NCBI GenBank assembly: GCA_018114805.1
Contig: CP073042.1
Span: 372,001 to 436,000 of the forward strand
Length of the DNA stretch: 64,000 nt
Source: Candidatus Streptomyces philanthi
GTDB taxonomy: Bacteria; Actinomycetota; Actinomycetes; Streptomycetales; Streptomycetaceae
Reading direction: 5' to 3'
Shown here: one piece after another, positions 37,710 to 46,312 of the stretch
How positions within the stretch are numbered: position 1 is the stretch's first letter
How the letters are laid out: each line of letters starts with the position of its first letter
Notes under the pieces: model-generated
Seen by the model: only the letters and a program-made list of their open reading frames with translations
Told to the model about the DNA's origin: nothing
Database searches by the model: none
Made by a program: the position numbers and the translations under genes

Positions 37710-39507
37710 GTGGCCCATCCACGTCCGGGCCGGCGCGCGGGCCGACCCGCGGCAGGCGCGGCCCCTCACCTGCCGCGGCACTCACCCGCGGCGTCGCGCT
37801 GGCCCTGGCCGCCGCGCCCGCCCCCGCCCGCGAGGCGGCCCCGCGACCCACCGCCCGGCAGTCCGCCGGCTCCCCCACCGTCGCCCCCTCCACCCTCGCG
37901 AACGCGGGCCAGGCCAGCGCCACGGGCCCCACCGCCGTGTCGGCTGGCCGCTCGGGGCCCTCCGACCCCGCCGTTGGTGGGTCCGCCCGAGACGCGGGCC
38001 GGGCGGACCGACCGGTCCCCCTGGAGCGACTCTTCGACAACGTGGGCACCAGCGACGCCGCCGCCGACCTGGACGGCGCGGGGAACTCCCTGCCGGCCCG
38101 GGACCTGGCGGCGGACGGCTGGACGCCCGTGCGCGCCCTGACCCTCGACGGGACCCGGTTGGAGTGGCCGCGCTCGGCGCCGGGCCGCCCCGACAACGTG
38201 CGGGCCGACGGCCAGCGCGTCGCCCTCTCCGGCACCGGTGACGCCCTCACCTTCCTGGTCACCGGCAGCAGCCCGGGCCGCGTCGGCCCCGGCGCCGGCA
38301 GCGCCGGAACGGTCCACTACCGGGACGGCTCGCGCAGCACGTACGCGCTCACCGCGCCTGACTGGAGCGGTGGTCCGCTCACCACCAAGGCTGTCGCCCT
38401 GCCGCACCTCAACACGCCGGCGGGACAACGACGGGAGTCCGCCCTACTGTACGCGGTGAGCGTGCCGCTCGCGCGTGACAAGGCCGTCGCCTCCCTCACG
38501 CTGCCCGCCGATCCGGGGCCGGACGCCGACCTGCACGTGTTCGCCCTGGCGGTGCGCCCTCCGGCGGCCGGCTGGAGCGGCACGTGGGCGGCGAGCACCT
38601 CCGGCCTGCCGCCGGTTGCCGGGGGCGACGGGGCGCGCAGGCGGTGAGCGACCCGGTCGGGCTGACCGTGCCGAGCGGCGCCGACCTGCTGGTGGGCCTG
38701 CACCTGCCGGCCTCCGTCGACGCCGCGCCGGTGCACGCGCACGCCGCCCAGCGCTCCTAACTCAGCCCCGCCGGCAGCGGCGACCACACGGGCGACCGGG
38801 ACGGCCGCGCGTTCACAGGCACGCTCACCACCTGGCCCTATCTGACCGGCGTGAACGTCACGGGCGGGCCGGGCGCGGTGGTGGCGCTCGGCGACTCGAT
38901 CACCGACGGGGAGCGGTCCACCCCGGGCGCCAACCGGCGCTGGCCCGACGTGCTGGCCCGCCGGCTGCTGAGCCGGCCGCACGGCCCGCGCTACGGCGTG
39001 CTGAACCAGGGCATCGCGGCCAACCGCGTCGTCACCGACCGCTACTCCGGCGACGGCGTGAGCGGCGACGTGGGCGGGGTCAGCGCCCAGCACCGCCTGG
39101 AGCGCGACGTGCTCGCGCAGACCGGCGTCCGCACCGTGAGCGTCTTCGAGGGCGTCAACGACGTGCGCTCGGGCACGCCCGCCGACGCGGTGATCGCCGG
39201 GCTGCGCGCGATCGCGGACCGGGCCCGCGACCGGGGACTGCGCGTGCTCGCCGCGACCATCACCCCCTGCGCCGGGTTCCCCGGCTGCACGCCTGAGGTG
39301 GACGCGCGGCGCGCCGCCGTCAACGCCTTCGTCCGCGAGCACCGCGGGACCTTCGACGCCGTGGTGGACTTCGACGCCGTAATGCGCGACCCGGACCGAC
39401 CGGAGCGCCTGCTGCCCGCCTACGACAGCGGCGAGCACCTGCACCCGGGCGACGCGGGCCTGCGCGCCCTCGGCGACTCCGTCGACCTGCGGCTGCTGAC
39501 CCCCTGA
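37710..39507 (+). pseudogene. secreted SGNH/GDSL hydrolase with N-terminal beta-sandwich domain (several lesions)
   Basis: Pieces of one exported hydrolase. An Ala-rich signal-like region (TRGVALALAAAPAPAREA, about 37780) leads into a beta-sandwich domain: LERLFDNVGTSDAAADLDGA, LEWPRSAPGRPDNVRADGQ, GSAGTVHYRDGSRSTYAL, resembling the putative carbohydrate-binding module of secreted glycosidases. Then comes the SGNH core: VALGDSITDGERSTPGANRR (nucleophile Ser), FEGVNDVRSGTPADAVIAG and SGEHLHPGDAGLRALGDSVD (catalytic Asp/His). Lesions: a frameshift near 38640 and an in-frame TAA at 38758-38760 (QRS-stop-LSPAG, where the family has Tyr). The section between the two domains looks shortened. The start is uncertain, probably between 37710 and 37780. 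Confidence 0.7.
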
Positions 39508-39563
39508 ACGGTCGCGGGCGGCACCCCGCTTGCGGCCCCGCCCGACCCTGGCGCCGCCCGGGC

Positions 39564-40343
39564 TCAGACGTCCAGGTCCACCACGACGGGGGCGTGGTCG
39601 GAGGCGCCCTTGCCCTTGCGCTCCTCACGGTCCACGTACGCGTCGGTGACCGCCTTCGCGAACGGGGCGTTGCCGTACACCAGGTCGATCCGCATGCCCT
39701 TGTTCTTCGGGAAGCTGAGCTGGCGGTAGTCCCAGTACGTGTACGGGCGGTCATACTTCAGCGGCCGGGGCACCACATCAGACAGGCCCACCTCGCGCAG
39801 CGCGGCCAGCGCGGCGCGCTCGGCCGGGGTGACGTGCGTGGCGCCCTCGAAGGGCGCGGTGTCCCAGACGTCCTCGTCGGTGGGGGCCACGTTGAAGTCC
39901 CCGAGCACGGCAAACGGCCGCGGTCCCACCGCGTCATCGGCGACCGCCGCGCCCAGCGCCTCGAACCAGCGCAGCTTGTACGCGTAGTGGTCGTGGTCGA
40001 TCTCGCGCCCGTTGGGCACGTACGCCGACCAGACGCGCACCGGACCGCAGGTCGCCGAGACCGCGCGGGGCTCCTGCGCCCCCTCGTAGTCCGGGCCGCC
40101 GGGCAGGCCGACGACCACGTCGCTCATGCCGACGCGGGAGGCCAGCGCCACCCCGTTCCACCGGCCCGTGGCGTTGACCGCCACCTCGTACCCCAGCTCC
40201 CGCAGCTCGTCGTAGGGGAACTGCTCTGCGGAGCACTTGGTCTCCTGTATGCACAGCACATCCGTGCCGGTGCTCTCCAGCCAGGCCAGCAGCCGAGGGA
40301 GCCGGGCGGTGATCGAGTTGACGTTCCAGGTCGCGATGCGCAT
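39564..40343 (-). CDS. xthA: exodeoxyribonuclease III / AP endonuclease
   Basis: Intact 259-residue Mg-dependent AP endonuclease/3'-5' exonuclease. Motifs in order: MRIATWNVNSITARLPRLLA, CIQETKCSAEQFP (metal Glu), WSAYVPNGREIDHDHYAYK, AVLGDFNVAPTDEDVWDT (catalytic Asp/Asn), YTYWDYRQLSFPKNKGMRID and GASDHAPVVVDLDV (catalytic Asp-His). ATG 40343 is the natural start. Works in base excision repair, downstream of lesions such as those made by the AlkA domain encoded at 15701-17165. Confidence 0.95.
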   Translation of the reverse strand: MRIATWNVNSITARLPRLLAWLESTGTDVLCIQETKCSAEQFPYDELRELGYEVAVNATGRWNGVALASRVGMSDVVVGLPGGPDYEGAQEPRAVSATCGPVRVWSAYVPNGREIDHDHYAYKLRWFEALGAAVADDAVGPRPFAVLGDFNVAPTDEDVWDTAPFEGATHVTPAERAALAALREVGLSDVVPRPLKYDRPYTYWDYRQLSFPKNKGMRIDLVYGNAPFAKAVTDAYVDREERKGKGASDHAPVVVDLDV

Positions 40344-40442
40344 GTACGTAAACCTACCGCCCGGCACTGACAACCGGCCGTGAGCCGGCCGCGCCCGGGG
40401 CCCGTGCCGGTGGCCGCGCCGCCGGTGCCGCGGGGGTCCGGT

Positions 40443-41087
40443 TCACAGCTCCAGGCTCTGCCCCGGTGCGAGCCGGCCGTGGTCGGCGGCGGCGACGCCC
40501 GGTCCGTCCGGGCCCAGCATCCGGTCGTAGACGGGGCGGGCCAGGTCGGTGAGGAGTGCGTCGTGCACGTCGACGGCGCGGGTCGGGCGCACCGCGCGCA
40601 CGTAGTCGATGACCTCGCCGACCTTGTTCCACGGCGCGTGCACGGGCAGCAGCAGGGTCTCCACCGGGCGGTCCGGCACCGTCAGCGCGTCGCCGGGGTG
40701 GAAGACGGCGCCGTCCAGGACGTACCCGACGTTGGTGATGCGCGGGATGTCCGGGTGGATCACGGCGTGCAGTTGGCCGTGCACCTCGACATCGAAGCCG
40801 GCCGCGCGGAAGGTGTCACCCTTGCCGACGGTGTGCGCCCGGCCCGGGAAGGCGGCCGAGATCCGCTCCGCGACGCTGCGCAGGGTCCACACCTCGGCGG
40901 CGGGGTTCGCGTCGAGCGCGACCCGCAGCCGCTCCTCGTCGAAGTGGTCCGGGTGTTCGTGGGTGACCAGGACCGCCTCGGCGCCGAGCGCCGCGTCCCG
41001 CTCGCTGAACGCCCCGGGGTCGATGACCAGCGTCCGGCCGTCCTTCTCCAGCCGGACACAGGAGTGCCCCTGCTTGGTGAGCCGCAT
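40443..41087 (-). CDS. metallo-beta-lactamase-fold hydrolase (UlaG-like)
   Basis: Intact 214-residue MBL-fold protein. MRLTKQGHSCVRLEKDGRTL at the N terminus, metal motif VTHEHPDHFDEERL (HxHxDH), HGQLHAVIHPDIP, and GYVLDGAVFHPGDALTVPDR supplying further metal ligands. It resembles the small UlaG/'lactonase_2' branch of unknown substrate in actinobacteria. ATG 41087 has GGAG eight bases upstream. Separated from pcaL by a strong terminator, so it is transcribed on its own. Confidence 0.88.
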   Translation of the reverse strand: MRLTKQGHSCVRLEKDGRTLVIDPGAFSERDAALGAEAVLVTHEHPDHFDEERLRVALDANPAAEVWTLRSVAERISAAFPGRAHTVGKGDTFRAAGFDVEVHGQLHAVIHPDIPRITNVGYVLDGAVFHPGDALTVPDRPVETLLLPVHAPWNKVGEVIDYVRAVRPTRAVDVHDALLTDLARPVYDRMLGPDGPGVAAADHGRLAPGQSLEL

Positions 41088-41253
41088 GACCTACCGCTCC
41101 TCCTCGCGCTGTCGCGCGCCGTGTCGCCGCTGTACGCCTCCCGCACGCCGCCCCGGTGTCGCCGCCGAGCGCCGCACGTCGTGGCCCGCGCGCCAGGTTA
41201 CGCGCGCGCCGGCGCGTCCACGGCGCGGCGCCCCGGCCGCGCCGCCCGCGCTA

Positions 41254-41296
41254 GCCGGTGCCACACCGCCCCCCTTCGGGGCGGTGTGGCACCGGC
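41254..41296 (-). terminator. strong intrinsic-type terminator after pcaL
   Basis: Perfect 19-bp stem (arms 41254-41272 and 41278-41296, containing GGTGCCACACCGCCCC) with a 5-nt loop around TTCG. It lies 44 bp beyond the pcaL stop and upstream of the MBL gene on the same strand, isolating the two transcripts. Confidence 0.85.
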
Positions 41297-41339
41297 TGGC
41301 CTCTGTCCGCTCCTCCCCCTCCGCTATCCCGCTGTCCCA

Positions 41340-42651
41340 CTAGCCCTCGGGCCGGGTCTCCTCCTGGATGACGCGCTGCGCCACGACGAACGCGGCGTTC
41401 GCCGCGGGCGCCCCGCAGTAGACGGCGGTGTGCATCAGCACTTCCCTGATCTCGGCGGGCGTCAGGCCGTTGCGCAGCGCGGCCCGGGTGTGCAGGGCGA
41501 GGTCGTCGAGGTGGCCGCCCGCGGTGAGCGCGGTGAGGGTGACGACGCTGCGGGCGTGCCGGTCGAGTGCCGGGCGGGTCCACACCTCGCCCCAGGCGTA
41601 GCGGGTGACGAAGTCCTGGAAGTCCGCGCTGAACTCGTCCGCGACGGCCTCGGCCGCGTCCACGTAGGCGTCGCCGAGCACCTCGCGGCGCGCCTTCGTG
41701 CCCGTGCCCGGTGGTCCGGCTCCCCCGTGGGCACCTGGGCGGGCTGCCCCGCGGGGGCTATCTCGGCGATCGGCGCCACGGGGGCGGTGACGGGAGCGGG
41801 CGGGGGCGCGAGCACCGGCTTGGGCGCCGCCGCGGTGATCGCGGTCATGCCCGCGGTGTGGGTGGAGTGGCCGATGCTGGCGAAGTGTCGTACGAGAAGG
41901 TCGGTGACGGCGGACGGCTGCTCGACGGGGGCCAGGTGGGCGGTCCCGGGGACCAGGGCCAGCCGCGCGTCGGGGATGCCGGCGACCAGCACACCCGGGC
42001 GTCGGCGGGCGGCGCCATCTGGTCCTCGTCGGCGCCGACGAGGACCAGGGTGGGCACGCCGATGTGGCCGAGCTGGGAGCGGATGTCGAACGTGGCCAGC
42101 GCCTCACAGGCGGCGATGTAGCAGCCCGGGTCGGTGGTGTGCATCATCTGCACGGACCACTCGACGATGGCGGGCTGCGCGGCGGCGAAGCCGGCGGTGA
42201 ACCAGCGCTCGGGCGCCGTACGGGCGATGGGTTCGAGCCCGTTGGTACGGATGACGACGCCGCGCTGGCGCCAGGCGTCGGCGGTGCCGAACCGCGGTGA
42301 CGAGGAGACCAGCGCGAGCGAGGCGACGCGGTGCGGGTGTCTGAGCGCCAGGTCGGCCCCGATGGCGCCGCCGATGGCACAGCCCGCGTAGCTGAACTGG
42401 TCGATGCCCAACTGGTCGAGCGTGGCGATGAGCCGGTCCGTGAGGTCACCGATGGCAGAAGCCGGGTGGGCGGGAGCCCCGCCGTGCCCCGGCAGGTCGT
42501 ACCGCAGCACTCGCCAGCGGCGGCTCAGCTCGGGGACCTGGCGGTCCCACATGTGCCATGTGGTACCCAGTGAGGCACCCAGGATCAGGACCGGGGCGTC
42601 TTCTGGCCCGTCAAACCGGTATTGCAGGGTGTTCTTCGGTGTCTCACTCAC
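41340..42651 (-). CDS. pcaL: 3-oxoadipate enol-lactonase / 4-carboxymuconolactone decarboxylase fusion (frame broken)
   Basis: Fused PcaD-PcaC of the protocatechuate branch of the beta-ketoadipate pathway, about 437 residues. N-terminal alpha/beta hydrolase: LQYRFDGPEDAPVLILGASL, WRVLRYDLPGHGGAPAHP, RFGTADAWRQRGVVIRTNGL, TDPGCYIAACEALATFDIRS, then ALVPGTAHLAPVEQPSAVTD with catalytic His. C-terminal CMD domain: EVLGDAYVDAAEAVADEFSA, ALRNGLTPAEIREVLMHTAV, YCGAPAANAAFVVAQRVIQE. Frame breaks near 41995 and 41715. The nucleophile elbow reads AGCAIGGAIG, where a Ser is expected. GTG 42651 is preferred (AGAGGG upstream); GTG 42675 is the alternative. The rest of the pca operon is absent; a polyketide cluster begins instead. 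Confidence 0.85.
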
Positions 42652-43209
42652 CTGCCCGACCCTCTCATCTGTCACGAGATGTCACATCGCCGGGGTGGAT
42701 CTGGAGGGCTGCTGACGGGCCGGCGCGGCGCGCGATGCCCGGCACGCGCCCCCGTCTCTTCGAGCGGGGGCGCCGCCGCTCGCCGGGCTCGCCCCCACCA
42801 CCGGACAGTCCGGCACCTCGGTTCGCGGTGGTCACCGCCCTCGGGGTGGTTCGGGTTGCAGCATCGAGTGTGGTGGCACGCACGAGGCCCGGCGTGCATC
42901 ACCTCGAAACCTTCCAAGATCCCGCCCAACAGCGACGCGAACACCACACGGTGCACAGGATCTGTCCTGTTGGCTCGGCCGGTAGCCCGCGCGGAGCCCG
43001 CACCCCGGCGCTCCGTCGGCATGCGGCTCCGCCGCGTGGTCCGCCGGACGCCCCGTAACACGCCCACGCCCTCCGGGGAGGCTCGCATTCGACGGAAGTG
43101 GGGGGTTCCCTAAACCTGCTTCCATTCCACGGGGCCGCTCACGATCGGGCGTTAGGGTCAACGCGTCGACGCGACAGCGTGTCCGACCCGGACGAAAGAG
43201 GGTGCGAAT
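42652..43209. other. 558-bp spacer at the edge of the polyketide cluster
   Basis: Separates pcaL (-) from the BAHD acyltransferase gene (+). I find no supported gene. Base composition falls slightly toward the right end. This is the junction between ordinary catabolic genes and the biosynthetic cluster and should hold two divergent promoters. Confidence 0.5.
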
Positions 43210-44623
43210 ATGACGACATCCGCCACCGTGAGCCGTGCCAAGCGAGCGTTCACCGTACGTGCTGGAGAGGCGAGTGGTGACCGCGTACAGCTGAGCGTTT
43301 ACGATCTGCTCATAGGCACGGTCTATACGCCTCGTGTCTTTCTTCTACCGGGAGACACTCGACGGTGAGGCGCTCCGTGCCTCCCTCAGCCGGACATTAC
43401 GCGACTTCCCGATCCTTGCCGGTCGTATGAAGAGGGATTCCGACGGCGTTCTCAGCGTGCTCTGCGACGACGCCGGTGTGCGCTTCGTCGAGACACACGC
43501 GTCCGTGCCCATGCCGGACTACGGGCCCCGCCACACGGCGAAGAAGGGGCTGGATCGCCATCTCAGTCACGCCATGCCGTTCTGGGTGGTCGACCGCGAT
43601 ACGCCGCTCTTCACGGTGAAGCTCACCCACATGAGCGGCGGGGGCACCATTCTGGGCCTGACGATGAACCACGCGGTGGCCAACGGATCCAGCTTCATGA
43701 GCTTCCTGGAGAGCTGGGCGCGGGAGCACCGGGGCCTCGGGTACGCCAAGCCCCGCCACGACCGTGGAGTCATCGACGCGCTCGCCGCGTCGGCCACGGG
43801 TGACACCCGTACGGGCGGCGCCCACCTCACGGTCATGGAACGAGGCCGAAAGGCAGCCTTCATCGGCCGCATCCTGCGCGGCAGCCTCGGTGGCGTGACG
43901 ACGGTGACCACCCGCTTCACAGCGGATGAACTGGCCACCATCAAGGCCACCGCGACAGCCGACCTCGCGGGCACCGGGCGGTGAGTGTCCACTAACGACG
44001 CGCTCACCGCCCACCTCTGGAAGGTCCTCGGCGCGCTGCGCGACCGCCCCGACACGAGCGAGGAAAGGCTCGGCCTCATCGCCGACTTCCGTTCGTTCGC
44101 CGGTGGAGCCGTACCGGACGACTACTGGGGCAACGCCGTCACCAACACCCGGCCCGGGATGTCCGCGGCCGCACTGCGCTCCCGCCCCCTCGGCGAGGTC
44201 GCTACGACGGTCCGCGCGTCCCATGCCGAGAACACGGAGGAGAGGATCCGCGAGGAAGTGGCGCTTCTCCGCGCCGAACGCGACGCGGGGCGCATCAAGC
44301 GCGTCATGACCACGATGGCTCTGGACTCGTTCGACAGCACGATCGCGATCAACAACTGGTCGAAGCTGCCCTTCTACGGCATAGACTTCGGGCAGGGCAC
44401 CCCCTTCTGGTACGACTTCACCTCCATGGTGGTTCCCTGGACCGTCTACATCGCGCCGACCCCAGCCACCGAGGACGGCGCCCGCGACGTACACATGGCA
44501 CTGCCCCGTGCCGGGATCCGCGCCCTTCAGGAGCCGTCCTGGGCCGGTCGGTTCCACCGTAACGCGGATTCCGCCCAGGCGTTTCCGCTGACTTTCATGG
44601 ATGCCGCTCCGCCCCGTCCCTAG
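43210..44623 (+). CDS. BAHD-family acyltransferase (frame broken)
   Basis: About 470 residues, homologous to the plant/fungal-type BAHD acyl-CoA-dependent O-acyltransferases. ATG 43210 follows AGAGGG. MTTSATVSRAKRAFTVRAGE and LSVYDLLIGTVYTPRVF lead, after one extra T near 43339, to FFYRETLDGEALRASLSRTL and FPILAGRM. The HxxxDG active-site motif reads MNHAVANGSSF (Asp replaced by Asn). The structural DFGWG motif reads YGIDFGQGTPFWYD. An in-frame TGA (43982-43984) interrupts LAGTGR and VSTNDALTAHLWK, where the family can have Trp (TGG). A TTA codon at 43397-43399 suggests bldA dependence. Bacterial BAHD genes are uncommon; beside a polyketide cluster it is probably a tailoring acyltransferase. 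Confidence 0.8.
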
Positions 44624-45060
44624 AACCGCCCTGACAACTCGTCACTGATTGCCCGCGGCCTTTCGGCCGTTCTCCCGGGCGGGTGCGCGTAGCGCTCACA
44701 CGTTGGCAGATATCCCTTCCCGTCCGTGGAGCGGGAGGGAAACGCCGGCACTCGTCAGCGTCCCGGGGTTGGTCAGGGCAGGGGCGGCGCCGGCGCGTAA
44801 CGGTTGCCTGGCTGGCCGATTATCGCCCTTCATTCGGCCTGAATTGAGGCGGACTGGCGCACTGCGCCTCCGGGGAGCGGCCGACCCGCCTCGGTGCCGA
44901 CCGGATATCACCGACGTACGCGCCCGCCAGCGAAACCGCGAAGTCTAGGGCTTTACTCAGGAGCCATTCCGCGCCCTTGGCCGGCCATTTTCGGAAGCCC
45001 ATCATGGTCATGAACTCCACCCATACAAACGGGTGGAATACGGCCGAGGGAAGGCACGGA
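44624..45060. other. 437-bp spacer between the acyltransferase and methyltransferase genes
   Basis: Noticeably less GC-rich than the surroundings, with no supported gene on either strand. Contains the leader of the methyltransferase with its ribosome site (GAGGGAAGG just before 45061). A separate promoter for the methyltransferase is plausible, but none is clear. Confidence 0.45.
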
Positions 45061-46175
45061 ATGGGCAGCGAATGGACAACTCTGGTGGTCGGCGATCGCG
45101 AGGCGCGGGTGAAAGTCACCTGGTCCGCTGGACCCGGAACGACCCCACCTGTTTCCGTCGATCGGCGAATACCCGATATACGACGCGTTCGTCTATCAGG
45201 TATCAGGCCATGCTCGCCGACGAGCCCCGGAACGAGGTGTTCCGGGAGGCCATCGTCCGGCAGGCGCCTGGCGCCACGGTGCTGGAGATCGGATGCGGGC
45301 CCGACCTGTTCTGGTCACTGTGTGCCACGGACGCCGGCGCGGACCGCGTCGTCGCCATCGAGAGCCTGGACGACAGCGCCCGCCGCGCGGAGAAACTGGC
45401 CCGGGACCGGGCGCCGGGCCTCATCAGCGTCGTGCCGGGGTTATCGACCGAGGTCACGCTCGCAGAGCGGGCGGATCTGTGCATCGCCGAGGTGGTGGGC
45501 TGCATCGGCGGCTCCGAAGGCATGGCCCGGGTGATCGAGGACGCCCGGGAGCGGCTCCTGTCACCGGGCGCCCAGGTGGTGCCGCACCGGGTCCATACGC
45601 TGGCCGCGACGGTCTGCCTCGCCGACCTGATGCCCGACGGCCCCGGCATGTCGGAGAGCGTGGTGCCCTACGTGGAATCGGTCTTCCGCTCAGACGGCGG
45701 CTTCTTCGACCTGCGGATGTGCGTCGGCGGGATCGGGTACGACGCGATCCGCTCGACCGCCGGGGACGTCGAGGACCTGCGGTTCAACGACGGCGAACTC
45801 CGGCAGAGCGGCGAGCTGCGGCTGACCGCGAGCCGGCCGGGCGGGGTCGACGGGCTGCTGCTCTGGCTCGACCTGCAGGGCCGGCGCGGTGGCGAGCACC
45901 TCGACACGCTGGCGACCCAGACCAACTGGCTGCCGGTGTACGTGCCGCTGCTGGCTGGCGAGCAGCTCTCCCTCGTCCCGGGCGATGTCGTCGAGCTACA
46001 GGTGTCGTGCGAGCTGAGCACCGACGGGGTCCACCCGGAGTACCGGTTCGCCGGAACCGTACGGCACGCCGACGGGCGGCGCGTCCCGGTCACGGCCGAG
46101 TCGCTCTACGGCAGATCGGCGTTCCGGCAGTCGCCGCTGCACGAGGCCCTGTTCGGGGCCGACGGGGCGCGCTGA
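45061..46175 (+). CDS. PRMT-type SAM-dependent methyltransferase (N-terminal frame breaks)
   Basis: Class-I SAM methyltransferase of about 370 residues with the protein-arginine-methyltransferase layout. Motif I is VLEIGCGPDLFWSLCATDAG, acidic ribose ligand in VVAIESLDD, then IAEVVGCIGGSEGM. In that stretch the two Glu (codons 45489-45491 and 45516-45518) are nine residues apart, the spacing of the PRMT double-Glu loop that grips a guanidinium group. A beta-barrel-like C-terminal half follows. ATG 45061 has a good ribosome site (MGSEWTTLVVGDREARVKV). Then comes LFPSIGEYPIYDAFVYQ in another frame, and a 7-bp tandem duplication (TATCAGG twice, about 45197-45210) shifts into the main frame at AMLADEPRNEVF. 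A TTA codon lies at 45441-45443. Likely substrate is a guanidino group on the polyketide. Confidence 0.8.
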
Positions 46176-46224
46176 CCTTCCCCCGCGTGCCACAGGAACA
46201 GCTCGGCTGAGCGATCCGTCACCC

Positions 46225-46262
46225 GGAAGCGGTCCCGTGCGCACCGGCACGGGACCGCTTCC
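46225..46262 (+). terminator. bidirectional terminator between convergent tailoring and starter genes
   Basis: A perfect 16-bp stem (GGAAGCGGTCCCGTGC and its complement) with a 6-nt loop GCACCG lies 49 bp after the methyltransferase stop and 50 bp beyond the convergent flavoenzyme stop. Confidence 0.85.
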
Positions 46263-46312
46263 AGGTGTTCTTGCTACGTTTCCCGCTTCGCGTTCTCCGC
46301 GGTGGCCTCGGG

